Part shown: piece after piece, positions 8,805 through 17,772 of the stretch
Layout: each line of letters starts with the position of its first letter
Position numbering within the stretch: position 1 is the first letter of the stretch
From: Aquiflexum sp. TKW24L
GTDB taxonomy: Bacteria > Bacteroidota > Bacteroidia > Cytophagales > Cyclobacteriaceae
Direction of reading: 5' to 3'
Length of the DNA stretch: 64,000 nucleotides
Assembly (NCBI RefSeq): GCF_023502205.1
Contig: NZ_JAMFLG010000002.1
Location: forward strand, 62,001 to 126,000
The notes under the pieces: generated by a model
Database searches by the model: none
Seen by the model: the letters and a program-made list of their open reading frames with translations, nothing else
What the model was told of the DNA's origin: nothing
Translations under genes and position numbers: made by a program

Positions 8805-9704
8805 TTGGAAATTCTTGAAATCCGAAATCTGACCAAAACGTACGGGAACCAAAAAGCTCTCAGCAGTATAAATTTGACCATCCCAAAAAAAGGTATTTTT
8901 GGACTTTTGGGACCAAATGGTGCAGGTAAAACCACTTTGATCAGAATCATCAATCAGATTATAGAAGGCGATTCCGGTGAGGTTTTGTTTAAAGGCGAAA
9001 GGCTTCACCCTAAGCATATTTCACAAATCGGATATCTTCCTGAGGAAAGAGGTCTATACAAAAAAATGAAGGTTTGGGACCAGCTGATTTACTTTGCTAG
9101 ACTCAAAGACATGCCGGCAGCTTTGGCTAAGGAAAGAGTAACTTTTTGGCTGAATAAAATGGAGATCAGCTCATGGAAGGACAAAAGAATAGATGACCTT
9201 TCTAAAGGTATGGCTCAAAAAGTGCAGTTTATCTCGACCATCATTCATGAACCGGAACTACTCATTTTGGATGAACCTTTTTCTGGATTTGATCCATTAA
9301 ATGCTGAAATTATCAAAAATGAAATTATAGGATTGAGAGAAAAAGGCATCACTGTCGTTTTATCCACACATAGAATGGAATCCGTAGAGTTGCTCTGTGA
9401 TCAGATCGCGATGATCCATCGCTCACATAAGATCCTCGAAGGAAAGTTGGCTGATATCAAACAGAAATTCAGACCAAATACTTATGAAGTAATTCTTTCC
9501 AGTCTTAAGGAAGTTCTTCCTCAGGATTGGGATTTCAGGACCATCAACGGAAATTCTGTTTTTACCATTTCTCTCGGAAAAGAATCCCCAAATATCACTT
9601 TAATGAAGCTGATGCAATATGGTGAAGTTGTGGGTTTCAAAGAAATCTTGCCTAGCATGGAAGAAATCTTTATCCAACAGATAAAAGAACATTCGTATGA
9701 ATAA
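8805..9704 (+). CDS. ABC transporter ATP-binding protein (NatA-like)
   Basis: ATPase subunit of an ABC-2 type exporter, 299 residues. Walker A GPNGAGKTT lies near residues 36-44, the signature is LSKGMAQKVQ (a G-M variant of LSGGQ) and Walker B plus D-loop is LLILDEPFSGFD. An H-loop follows in LSTHRMES. The C-terminal 90 residues form the accessory domain common in NatA and gliding-type exporters. The start is TTG at 8805; the next in-frame ATG would remove the P-loop. It overlaps the permease gene by 8 bases, so the two are translationally coupled. Confidence 0.9.
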   Translation: MEILEIRNLTKTYGNQKALSSINLTIPKKGIFGLLGPNGAGKTTLIRIINQIIEGDSGEVLFKGERLHPKHISQIGYLPEERGLYKKMKVWDQLIYFARLKDMPAALAKERVTFWLNKMEISSWKDKRIDDLSKGMAQKVQFISTIIHEPELLILDEPFSGFDPLNAEIIKNEIIGLREKGITVVLSTHRMESVELLCDQIAMIHRSHKILEGKLADIKQKFRPNTYEVILSSLKEVLPQDWDFRTINGNSVFTISLGKESPNITLMKLMQYGEVVGFKEILPSMEEIFIQQIKEHSYE

Positions 9705-11004
9705 AATCTGGTTGGTCATTCAAAGAGAATACCTTTCGCGGGTTCAGAAAAAATCTTTTCTCTTGGCCACTTTGCTGACCCCTCTGATATTCCCATCCAT
9801 CATGGGAATTTTTCTCTGGATTTCAATCGGAGAGTCCGAGAATCCCTCCTTACAGATTATAGAAGTGGTGGACGAGAATAATATATTTTTCATAGAAAGT
9901 TCAGAGCAATATGCTTTCTCTTTTTCAAAAATCGGAATTGAAGAGGGGAAAAAAATGGTAAATGAAGGTGAACGTTTTGGATTCCTTTACATTCCAAAAA
10001 TCGATCTCAAGAATCCTTCTGGGATTATTTATTACGGAGAGAAAAATCCTAGCATGGGGTTGATTTCTTTTCTGGAATCAAGCATTAAAAGAAGAATTGA
10101 GGAGCAAAGGCTTTTTGAGTCAGGAATAAGCCCGGAAGCTATCAATGCATATCGGACCAAAGTCTCTATCCAAGCCATTACTTTTGATAACACTGGGGAG
10201 GAAAAAGTGACAGATGCCACTGTAAATTATGCCATCGGATTCCTCGCCGGCATTTTGATTTACATGTTTATTTTTATCTATGGCAATCAAATCATGCAGG
10301 GTGTCATAGAAGAAAAGTCAAGCAGAATTATTGAGATTTTGGTTTCGTCCATCAAGCCTTTCCAACTCATGATGGGGAAAATCATAGGAATAGGAGCCGT
10401 TGGACTGACACAATTCTTAATCTGGATTGTCTTGATTGGAGGAATTTCCTCCATTGTAATGGGGTATTTTGGTCTGCAAATGCCTCAACAACAAGCAATG
10501 GAACTTGCCAATCCCGAAATCGGAGAAATGATGGAAAGCCAGGGAAATGTCCAAAATATTCTTCAGGTTATAAACGGGATCGATTTCTTTCAATTGACAC
10601 TGACTTTTGTATTTTATTTCCTGGGTGGATATTTACTATATGGAGCTTTTTTTGCCGCTGTCGGTGCCGCTGTAGATGCGCCTTCCGAAGCCCAACAGTT
10701 TATGCTTCCCATTACCATTCCCTTACTAATCGGTTATCTTGGACTATTTGTCTTTGTTTTGAATGATCCTAACAGCAACGTTTCATTTTGGCTTTCCATT
10801 ATCCCTTTTACTTCACCGATTGCGATGATGGGAAGGGTAAGTTATGGTGTGCCATTTTTTGATTTGGCACTTTCAATGTCACTTTTGATTATAGGTTTCT
10901 TTTTTAGCACTTGGGTTGCAGGCAAAGTCTATCGGATCGGGATTTTGATGCATGGCAGCAAAGTAAATTATAAGACCCTTTGGAGGTGGATCAAAACAAA
11001 TTAA
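9697..11004 (+). CDS. ABC-2 family permease (NatB-like)
   Basis: Membrane subunit paired with the ATPase just upstream, 435 residues. One transmembrane segment lies near residues 20-45, then a large extracytoplasmic domain (about 45-175), then five or six helices from about residue 180 onward. The motif VIEEKSSRIIEILVSSIKPFQLMMGKIIG is the coupling region of NatB and YhaP-type permeases (here mentioned only by its start, residues near 205-233). Relatives export Na+ or unknown substrates; the substrate here cannot be read from sequence. It ends before a strong bidirectional terminator. Confidence 0.88.
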   Translation: MNKIWLVIQREYLSRVQKKSFLLATLLTPLIFPSIMGIFLWISIGESENPSLQIIEVVDENNIFFIESSEQYAFSFSKIGIEEGKKMVNEGERFGFLYIPKIDLKNPSGIIYYGEKNPSMGLISFLESSIKRRIEEQRLFESGISPEAINAYRTKVSIQAITFDNTGEEKVTDATVNYAIGFLAGILIYMFIFIYGNQIMQGVIEEKSSRIIEILVSSIKPFQLMMGKIIGIGAVGLTQFLIWIVLIGGISSIVMGYFGLQMPQQQAMELANPEIGEMMESQGNVQNILQVINGIDFFQLTLTFVFYFLGGYLLYGAFFAAVGAAVDAPSEAQQFMLPITIPLLIGYLGLFVFVLNDPNSNVSFWLSIIPFTSPIAMMGRVSYGVPFFDLALSMSLLIIGFFFSTWVAGKVYRIGILMHGSKVNYKTLWRWIKTN

Positions 11005-11023
11005 ATCCCATTAAACCGGCATT

Positions 11024-11061
11024 AAAAAGAGAAAGAGCCAAATTTGGCTCTTTCTCTTTTT
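11024..11061. terminator. Bidirectional terminator between convergent genes
   Basis: Perfect 38-base palindrome (19-bp arms, 11024-11042 with 11043-11061) with A-rich and T-rich flanks on the two sides, so it works on both strands. The last bases overlap the stop codon of the minus-strand UPF0158 gene. Confidence 0.93.
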
Positions 11062-11500
11062 AGTCCTCTGCATAATTAAAGCTATCGATTTGTTCCTTGA
11101 TCCAGTCCTTATAATTCTGAAGTCGATATTCTTTCCACAGGTCATTGTATTTGCCAGAGCTATCAATCAAAAACTTAAATGCCGTCGCAGCTTTTGGTTT
11201 GCTTAAGGCATTGACCAATTCATCCTGAAAATTTCTTTCTTTCACTACCCGGTCGGCAAACTTCTCCATCATTTGATGTTCTTGGTTTGGTTCCATTTTG
11301 ACGAATTCGGCAAAATTATCAGGATTATCATCGATCTCATCTAGGATATCTTCCTCTTCAGGCGTCAAATCATAATTGAAATAATCCTCGTCATCGGGAA
11401 GCTGGTATATTTTCTTATTGTCCAGTTGATAAAAACAAATCATTCCCTTTAGCAGCTGAACTGCTATTTTCTCTACTTCTTTTTCAGATAGGGTAAGCAT
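11060..11500 (-). CDS. UPF0158 family protein
   Basis: Conserved small cytoplasmic protein of unknown function, 146 residues. The middle is very acidic (LPDDEDYFNYDLTPEEEDIL and on). The C-terminal part FKFLIDSSGKYNDLWKEYR followed by W-I-K-E matches the UPF0158 pattern of a phenylalanine-rich segment and a W-x-x-Y/F helix. There is no signal peptide. It ends inside the shared terminator hairpin and is 85 bases downstream of the esterase gene, so it could be read from the cdd-esterase promoter. Confidence 0.7.
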   Translation of the reverse strand: MLTLSEKEVEKIAVQLLKGMICFYQLDNKKIYQLPDDEDYFNYDLTPEEEDILDEIDDNPDNFAEFVKMEPNQEHQMMEKFADRVVKERNFQDELVNALSKPKAATAFKFLIDSSGKYNDLWKEYRLQNYKDWIKEQIDSFNYAED

Positions 11501-11585
11501 TTTAGAAATAAATAAAATTTTAAGAAAATTAAATAACTGTCGGATTAAATCAAACTATTTTTCCATTTAATCTGTGCCCTGCTAG

Positions 11586-12224
11586 TCACACAAAAATACT
11601 TTTCAATAAGGGGATATTGATGTCATGACCTCCTTTAAATTCCATCCTCTTGACTTCAAAAGGTAAAGATGCAATTAATTCATTTTGTTTTTGAATAGAT
11701 TCAGGAGTAAGCATTGGATCTTCATCACCCAAAACTACAATAACCTCTTTGTTCTTTAACTTCTCACCAGCACTTTTTAAATTCAAATCATGTGCAAATC
11801 CCCCACTCCAAAGAACCAACTTTTCGACATTTACAGCTAACTGACTTACCCACCTTGTTGCAGTGGCAGCACCTTGGGAAAAGCCAAGAACATTGATAGT
11901 AGGCTTTGATGCATATTTCAACATTACTGATTCCAAAATTTCATTTAAATAGTAGTTGTTGTTTTCAATCGCAGTTTCCCTTTGATGACTTGTCATCCAA
12001 TTGGCACCTACCCTTCCGGAAAACCCTTTTTGATACGAATAATTGGTAGCTTCAGGCACGATGACCAACCTATCTTCCCGAAAAATCGGTTCCATTTTTT
12101 TTAAAAAAAACTCAGCGAGTTGGCCATATCCGTGAAGTGCTATGAGAATTTCACTCTCATTTCTATTCGGAAGATGTGACATAAAATAGACCCCTCTATG
12201 TCGATAAGTAACCGAAGCTTGCAT
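11586..12224 (-). CDS. Alpha/beta hydrolase, phospholipase/carboxylesterase family
   Basis: Serine hydrolase of 212 residues with no signal peptide. The nucleophile elbow is GFSQGAAT (Ser near residue 119). The catalytic Asp lies in VVLGDEDPML and the His in GGHDINIP, in the order expected for the carboxylesterase/lysophospholipase branch. A short LIALHGYGQ near residue 28 forms the oxyanion region. Its ATG overlaps the cdd stop in a TGATG, so translation is coupled to cytidine deaminase. The natural ester is unknown. Confidence 0.85.
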   Translation of the reverse strand: MQASVTYRHRGVYFMSHLPNRNESEILIALHGYGQLAEFFLKKMEPIFREDRLVIVPEATNYSYQKGFSGRVGANWMTSHQRETAIENNNYYLNEILESVMLKYASKPTINVLGFSQGAATATRWVSQLAVNVEKLVLWSGGFAHDLNLKSAGEKLKNKEVIVVLGDEDPMLTPESIQKQNELIASLPFEVKRMEFKGGHDINIPLLKSIFV

Positions 12225-12706
12225 CAGCTGTTAAATTTATTAAATCTAAAAGGTAAAAGCTGTTCGATTCCCTTTGCTTTTAGAATTTCTTCCTGACCAT
12301 TAAGCATCAAAATTTCGATTGAAGACCCAAACTTCATTTCATATTCATTGATAGTTTGTCGGCATATGCCACACGGTGTGACATATGCATATATATCCTC
12401 TCCTATCCTCTTGGCTGCTATGGCGATCTTAAGAGGTTTGATTCTTGGATAATTTCCCATCACATAACTCAGCACTGCCCTTTCGGCACAGATCCCAACC
12501 GGAAAGGATACATTCTCTTGGTTATTCGCAGCGAAAACCGAACCATTTTCCAATAAAAGCGCTGCTCCAACTAAAAATTTTGAATACGGTGCATGAGCAG
12601 ATTCCAATATTTCCTTGGCTTTTGTAATTAACATTGATTCCTCTTCTGTCCACAACTCAATTGGTACCACTTCAAGGGAAGCAGTCACTTCTATTTTTCT
12701 ATTCAT
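12224..12706 (-). CDS. cdd: Cytidine deaminase
   Basis: Pyrimidine salvage enzyme that deaminates cytidine and deoxycytidine, 160 residues. The zinc site is complete: CAERAVL (Cys ligand and catalytic Glu) and PCGICRQ (two Cys ligands). SKFLVGAALL near residue 43 belongs to the nucleoside-binding fold. About 25 extra residues precede the usual start of the domain. It is the first gene of a two- or three-gene minus-strand unit with the esterase and perhaps UPF0158. Confidence 0.93.
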   Translation of the reverse strand: MNRKIEVTASLEVVPIELWTEEESMLITKAKEILESAHAPYSKFLVGAALLLENGSVFAANNQENVSFPVGICAERAVLSYVMGNYPRIKPLKIAIAAKRIGEDIYAYVTPCGICRQTINEYEMKFGSSIEILMLNGQEEILKAKGIEQLLPFRFNKFNS

Positions 12707-12840
12707 TATTGGATTTAAAAATTGTTTGGAATTAACAAAAAAAAAATGGGAATAGCGCTATTTTTCTCTTTAACACAATTTGATTTTTAGCCTTCATCCT
12801 TTTTTTACAATTTCGGGAATTGTAATCCTATCCATTTGCT

Positions 12841-14178
12841 ATGCAGACCATTCTAATTCTAGGTGCCGGAAAGTCATCAACCTATCTGATTGAATATTTA
12901 TTGGAAAGTGCAGGCGTCAAGAGTAGAAAAATCATCGTCGCTGACATCTTAAAAAGAACCGCTGCTGAAAAAATTAAGGGAAGTTCTTTTGCTTCAGCTG
13001 TATCCATCAATATCACCAATCAGGAAGAAAGAAATGCCTTGATTCAAAAATCCGACTTGGTAGTATCCATGTTGCCCGCATCTATGCATCCTATCATTGC
13101 TAAAGATTGCTTGACTTTAGGTAAACATTTTTTTACAGCTTCCTACGAATCTGATGAGCTCAGAAAATTAGCAAATGATATCAAAGCAAAAAACCTGCTT
13201 TTCCTAAACGAATGTGGGCTAGATCCGGGAATTGACCATATGTCTGCGATGAAAATCATTGATCATCAAAAGGCAAAAGGGAATGAAATTATTTCTTTTA
13301 AATCATTTTGTGGTGGCATACTATCTCCCGAAAGTGAAGACAACCCGTGGAAATACAAATTCACATGGAATCCAAGAAATGTCGTGCTTGCAGGCCAAGG
13401 TGTATCGAGGTATATCCAAAACGCCCAGTTAAAATTTATTCCCTATCACAAATTATTTGAGAGGACAGAAAAGATAAACTTTGAAGATGTCGGTGATTTT
13501 GACGGGTACGCAAACAGAGATTCTCTTAGGTATAGGGAAATTTATGGATTGGAAAAAATCCCAACTATGTTGCGAGGAACACTGCGCAGAGCTGGATTTT
13601 GTCAGGCATGGAATGTATTTGTCCAATTAGGCATGACCGATGATACATTTCAGGTGGACTTTCCAAATGGTGTAAGCTATCGAGGATTTCTTAATTCTTT
13701 TCTTCCCTATCACCCCACAAAAACTGTTGAGGAAAAATTACAAGCTTATCTTCCAAATATGGACTTGGATACCATGCCTAAGATTGAATGGTTGGGATTG
13801 TTTTCAGATAACCCTGTCCCAATATCCAAAGGAAGTCCTGCCACAATCCTACAGAAGATTTTGGAAGAGAAATGGCAGCTGAGCCCCGATGATAAAGACA
13901 TGATCGTACTTCAGCATCAATTTGAAGTAAAGGGTGGAAAAGTGAACACCAAAATTGTTTCAAGCCTGGTCTGCAAAGGTCAAAATGAAGAATACACCGC
14001 TATGGCAAAAACAGTAGGGCTACCACTTGCCATGGCAGTTGATCTATTCTTGGATGGAAAAATCAAATCAAGGGGTTTACAGATACCCGTTCAAAAAGAA
14101 TTTTATGATCCAATCTTAAAAGCTTTGGAAGGTTACGGTATTTTTTTCCAAGAAAATCAAATACCCAAAAATGAATAG
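12841..14178 (+). CDS. Saccharopine dehydrogenase family protein
   Basis: Cytoplasmic NAD(P)-dependent oxidoreductase, 445 residues. The Rossmann motif ILGAGKSSTYLIEYL lies at residues 5-19; NECGLDPGIDHMSAMKII near residues 124-141 is the conserved domain-linking segment of saccharopine reductases. The C-terminal domain contains the substrate-binding part. In fungi relatives join aminoadipate semialdehyde and glutamate; in Bacteroidota the partner substrates are not well established, and lysine is normally made by the diaminopimelate route. No related gene is adjacent. The family is firm, the reaction inferred. Confidence 0.82.
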   Translation: MQTILILGAGKSSTYLIEYLLESAGVKSRKIIVADILKRTAAEKIKGSSFASAVSINITNQEERNALIQKSDLVVSMLPASMHPIIAKDCLTLGKHFFTASYESDELRKLANDIKAKNLLFLNECGLDPGIDHMSAMKIIDHQKAKGNEIISFKSFCGGILSPESEDNPWKYKFTWNPRNVVLAGQGVSRYIQNAQLKFIPYHKLFERTEKINFEDVGDFDGYANRDSLRYREIYGLEKIPTMLRGTLRRAGFCQAWNVFVQLGMTDDTFQVDFPNGVSYRGFLNSFLPYHPTKTVEEKLQAYLPNMDLDTMPKIEWLGLFSDNPVPISKGSPATILQKILEEKWQLSPDDKDMIVLQHQFEVKGGKVNTKIVSSLVCKGQNEEYTAMAKTVGLPLAMAVDLFLDGKIKSRGLQIPVQKEFYDPILKALEGYGIFFQENQIPKNE

Positions 14179-14260
14179 ATTTCCCTCTTTTCAATAGCCC
14201 TAAAATGGTTTTATTATGATTTCATTGAATCCCATAAAAAAACATGATCTCCATTTTCTA

Positions 14261-14278
14261 AAATCAAATATTTGATTT
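14261..14278. repeat. 18-base perfect palindrome between convergent genes
   Basis: AAATCAAATATTTGATTT, 9-bp arms without loop, between the ends of the saccharopine-dehydrogenase-like gene and the DUF4249 gene. It is AT-only apart from two pairs and has no clear U-run, so a terminator role is weak. Confidence 0.4.
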
Positions 14279-14293
14279 CAAGATTATTGCGAT

Positions 14294-15358
14294 TCAATTG
14301 TCAGGATTCCAGCCTGCCGGAGGATCCAAAGTCGCACCGGGAACCGTAAGACAATCATCAGGAATAGTTTTCGGAGTTTGGCGGATATCTAGTTTTCCAG
14401 GTTTGATATAGACTTCTTTTTTAGAAACTCCTGCTGCCATAAAAAACCCAAGAACTATTTCGTTAGGATCATCCAAACTTATCATATTCCCTCTGATATT
14501 TGCCGGTGGGCTATCAAATACACTTCCTGTAAGACTGGTCTGCTGTTCTACTAATCTCAAAAACCTATGGGCATTTGCAGATATACTCATCTGGAGAATC
14601 TCTGCCCTGTATGCCTGCTTAAACTTCAGTCCATCATCCTCTACAAAAGCAACAGGTAGTCTTTGCGGTAAACCATTAAATCCTTCATCAGAAGCAATTG
14701 CAAATCGCTGAAACCTTCCGGGTTCTTGGATATAACATATTGCGCAACATGCTTTGGGAGCTTCACCTCTTGGATTTGTTGGATGTGTACCCGGTAATCT
14801 ATATAATTCAGGATTTGCCACCAATACATAATTTCTTGCACCCACCCTCCAATAATAAAAATTGGTCTGGTCACTCGGATCATTGAAATGCGCAAAAATC
14901 CTAGCACCTGATCTATCTAGCAGCCTGTCTTCTGTGTTGAACCCAACAGCACTGTAGCTAAGCTCCAATATCTCAGGAACAGCCGCCACTCTCTCTGGCA
15001 AGGAAGTATATGATTTGCCACCCAGTAGTGTGATTAACAATGTGTAGGAAATCCCCACTCTTGCTCGGAAATCAGGCGGTGTTTGATATGCTCCTCTTTC
15101 AATGCCTTCTTCGAGGAAAGTCACATTTCCTTCACTGTCCCTGATGACCACATTAGCCTGAGAGACCGGTCTGATCAGTCCTTGGAATACACTCCCATAG
15201 GTATCACTTCTTGTCAACCTAATGATATGTGGCCCAGAATCTGTAGTTATAAATCCATCTACAGTAAGCAATTGTTCTCCCTGTGGCAGTTCAACCTTGT
15301 AGGGTTCAATACACGAAATCGGCAAGATCAATATTATATAAAGTAGTTTTTTCAACAT
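14294..15358 (-). CDS. DUF4249 outer-membrane lipoprotein
   Basis: Predicted surface or periplasmic lipoprotein, 354 residues. The lipobox LPISC puts the lipidated Cys at residue 16, followed by a short linker. The N-terminal half has an Ig-like beta pattern (TVDGFITTDSGPHIIRLTRS). A cysteine pair lies in APKACCAICY. DUF4249 proteins sit next to TonB-dependent receptors in many Bacteroidota, the place that SusD holds in Sus-type systems. Here it is 5 bases downstream of the receptor gene, which fits a binding-lid partner. The ligand is unknown. Confidence 0.85.
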   Translation of the reverse strand: MLKKLLYIILILPISCIEPYKVELPQGEQLLTVDGFITTDSGPHIIRLTRSDTYGSVFQGLIRPVSQANVVIRDSEGNVTFLEEGIERGAYQTPPDFRARVGISYTLLITLLGGKSYTSLPERVAAVPEILELSYSAVGFNTEDRLLDRSGARIFAHFNDPSDQTNFYYWRVGARNYVLVANPELYRLPGTHPTNPRGEAPKACCAICYIQEPGRFQRFAIASDEGFNGLPQRLPVAFVEDDGLKFKQAYRAEILQMSISANAHRFLRLVEQQTSLTGSVFDSPPANIRGNMISLDDPNEIVLGFFMAAGVSKKEVYIKPGKLDIRQTPKTIPDDCLTVPGATLDPPAGWNPDN

Positions 15359-15363
15359 CAGGA

Positions 15364-17763
15364 TCAGAATTTAAGCGAATAACTTAAGGTTGGGAATGGA
15401 ACGCCAAGGATTGCCAAGATGTAAGATTGGGGAGGTGATCCCGTTTGGTCTGCAAAGAAAACAGAAAATGGATTTTTCCTTCCATACACGTTCATGATAG
15501 CAAAAGTCCAGTCACCGTCGTGGAATTTACTTGTTCCTTTCAACTTGAAATTCAATGATAGGTCTAGCCTATGGAAATCAGGAATTCGTTGTGTATTTCT
15601 TTCCTTGAAAAAAGCGAGTGAGTTTCTAGAGAAATCAAATTTTGCTTCAGGAAAAGAAACAGGCCTTCCTGTACTGTAAGAGAATGTTGCCGAGATGGAA
15701 GCATTGGACGCCAATTTATAATTCCCAATTAAAGTCAAATCATGAGGCTTGTCAAAATTAGCTGGGTACCATTCACCATCATTGATAATTTCTTCTTCGA
15801 AAGGTGTAATTACCCTTCTTAATGATCTGGAATAAGTATAGCTTGCCCAACCGGTTGTCCTTCCTAGATTTTTCTTCACGTAGAGCTCTACTCCATACGC
15901 CTGCCCTTGACCGGGTACAACCTCTGTTTCAAGATTTTGCTGAAGCAAAAGCCTTGCTCCGTCTTTGTATTCCAATACATTTTGGATGTCTTTGTAATAC
16001 ACCTCAATGGAGGTTTCAAAAATATTCCCTTTCAGGTTCTTGTAAATACCAAGGGAATATTGATCAACTATCTGTGGCTTGAAAAATTGATCACTCAGTT
16101 TCCAAACATCCGTCGGGGCAATCGTGGCTGTGTTTGAAATCAAATGGATAAATTGGTACATTTTATTGTATCCAGCTTTTATCGAAGTTTTGGAATCCAA
16201 AGAATACCTCAAAGAAGCCCTTGGACCCCATCCATCATAAGTCTGAATGGTTTCACCTGAAGCATAAGTCCTTTCTCCGATTACATTTCCCGGATTAAGG
16301 GGAAGGTTTGGAGCATATTCTTTGACTGTCCTTGGACCAAAATATTGATACATATCATACCTTATCCCATACGATACTCCAATCTTTTCACCGAATTCCA
16401 ATTCATGTTGGAGATAAAATCCCGATTCACGACCAAACTCATCCTGAACTTTCTTAGGCAAAATTGTAGATTCTCCACCAGATTGTCCAGGAATCAGCTC
16501 TCCAGGTCTTATGGTTATACTTTTGGTATCTCCACCAAAAGAAACTCTGTTATTTGGACCAAGAGCATATGTGAAATTCAACCTTAGGCCGGGGTCAGTT
16601 ATTCCAGATTCAAGATCAAAATTATTGATTCCGGATTTATTGAAGATCGTAAAATCATATTTTGAATAATAGCCGATTACATCAGCTGATAATCTTTCTG
16701 AAAATTTACCCTGATATCTTACTGTATGACTAAGGTTTGTCCACGAAATCGTTGTATCTGAAGCCAATGCAAAATCATCATAGCTTCTATAAAAGCTATA
16801 GGTCACATTGTGGTTCTCATTGATTTCTCCATATAGAATCCCATTGATATCATTGAAATTTGCATTACTCGACCTCAAATCGGGATTGTTCATTGCACCC
16901 AAAAGCCAGTTAATATAAGAACCCCTGAATCCGACCTTTGCAGATACTTTATCTTTAATCACCGGTCCGTTCAAGGATAATTTTCCAGATACTGTTCCTA
17001 CCATCATGTCTCCTCCCCATTTGTCCAAGCTCCCTGATTTTGGGGTTATGTCCAGAATAGACGAACCTCTTCCTCCATATTTTGTGGGAATGATCGATTT
17101 GTATAAAACAAAATCATTGACTACATCGGGATTGAAAGCTGTAAATAATCCGAAAAGGTGGGAAGGATTGTAAATCGGCGCACCTGCAAACAAAATGAGG
17201 TTTTGATCAGCTCCTCCACCTCTGACATTGAGTCCTGAGGAAGCTTCCCCCACCTGACTTACTCCGGGAAGGGTTGCAAGGGACCTGATAATATCCACCT
17301 CTCCAAGGAAAGGAGGGAGTTCCTTCAGGGTATTCATACTCACCGTAATCGCTCCCATGTCTGTACTTCTGATATTTTTTTCAGGATCCCGACCAAATAT
17401 TACCACGTCATCCAACGTGAAATCTTCTTGGATCATGGTGAGGCTTATCCTACCTTCTCCAACTGCCACAAAAGGATAGGTGACTGTTTCATATCCCACA
17501 TACCTGATTTCAAGAATATACTCGGCTCTGTCAAGGACCAAATTGAAATTACCATTAGTATTGGTAACTTCAGTTTTGTTGACCTCTTTAACTGTCACAG
17601 TGGCCCCAACAAGCGGTTCTCCTGTAATCTGATCTATGAGTCTACCACTGATTTTGATATCTTTTAATTGACCTATATCCCTTCCAATCACATTTTTTTG
17701 TTGGGCAAAAAGACTCCCCGGTAGGAATAGAATCAGGAAAATATAAAGTAAAGTTTCTTTCAT
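15364..17763 (-). CDS. TonB-dependent receptor with carboxypeptidase-like N-terminal domain
   Basis: Outer-membrane active transporter, 799 residues. A signal peptide (about 1-20) is followed by a carboxypeptidase-regulatory-like beta sandwich (residues 36-115; GRLIDQITGEPLVGATVTV). The plug domain spans about 130-240 and includes GLNVRGGGADQNLILFAGAP. The 22-strand barrel fills the rest and ends in a terminal aromatic residue (YSLKF). No long SusC signature is present and the length is below SusC (about 1000), so it is a smaller receptor class. It is the middle gene of a three-gene operon with 9- and 5-base gaps. Confidence 0.92.
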   Translation of the reverse strand: MKETLLYIFLILFLPGSLFAQQKNVIGRDIGQLKDIKISGRLIDQITGEPLVGATVTVKEVNKTEVTNTNGNFNLVLDRAEYILEIRYVGYETVTYPFVAVGEGRISLTMIQEDFTLDDVVIFGRDPEKNIRSTDMGAITVSMNTLKELPPFLGEVDIIRSLATLPGVSQVGEASSGLNVRGGGADQNLILFAGAPIYNPSHLFGLFTAFNPDVVNDFVLYKSIIPTKYGGRGSSILDITPKSGSLDKWGGDMMVGTVSGKLSLNGPVIKDKVSAKVGFRGSYINWLLGAMNNPDLRSSNANFNDINGILYGEINENHNVTYSFYRSYDDFALASDTTISWTNLSHTVRYQGKFSERLSADVIGYYSKYDFTIFNKSGINNFDLESGITDPGLRLNFTYALGPNNRVSFGGDTKSITIRPGELIPGQSGGESTILPKKVQDEFGRESGFYLQHELEFGEKIGVSYGIRYDMYQYFGPRTVKEYAPNLPLNPGNVIGERTYASGETIQTYDGWGPRASLRYSLDSKTSIKAGYNKMYQFIHLISNTATIAPTDVWKLSDQFFKPQIVDQYSLGIYKNLKGNIFETSIEVYYKDIQNVLEYKDGARLLLQQNLETEVVPGQGQAYGVELYVKKNLGRTTGWASYTYSRSLRRVITPFEEEIINDGEWYPANFDKPHDLTLIGNYKLASNASISATFSYSTGRPVSFPEAKFDFSRNSLAFFKERNTQRIPDFHRLDLSLNFKLKGTSKFHDGDWTFAIMNVYGRKNPFSVFFADQTGSPPQSYILAILGVPFPTLSYSLKF

Positions 17764-17772
17764 ATATAAATA

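Noticed and set aside
8685-9017. Open frame opposite the start of the ABC ATPase gene
   Set aside because: It overlaps the P-loop coding region on the other strand and shows no domain.
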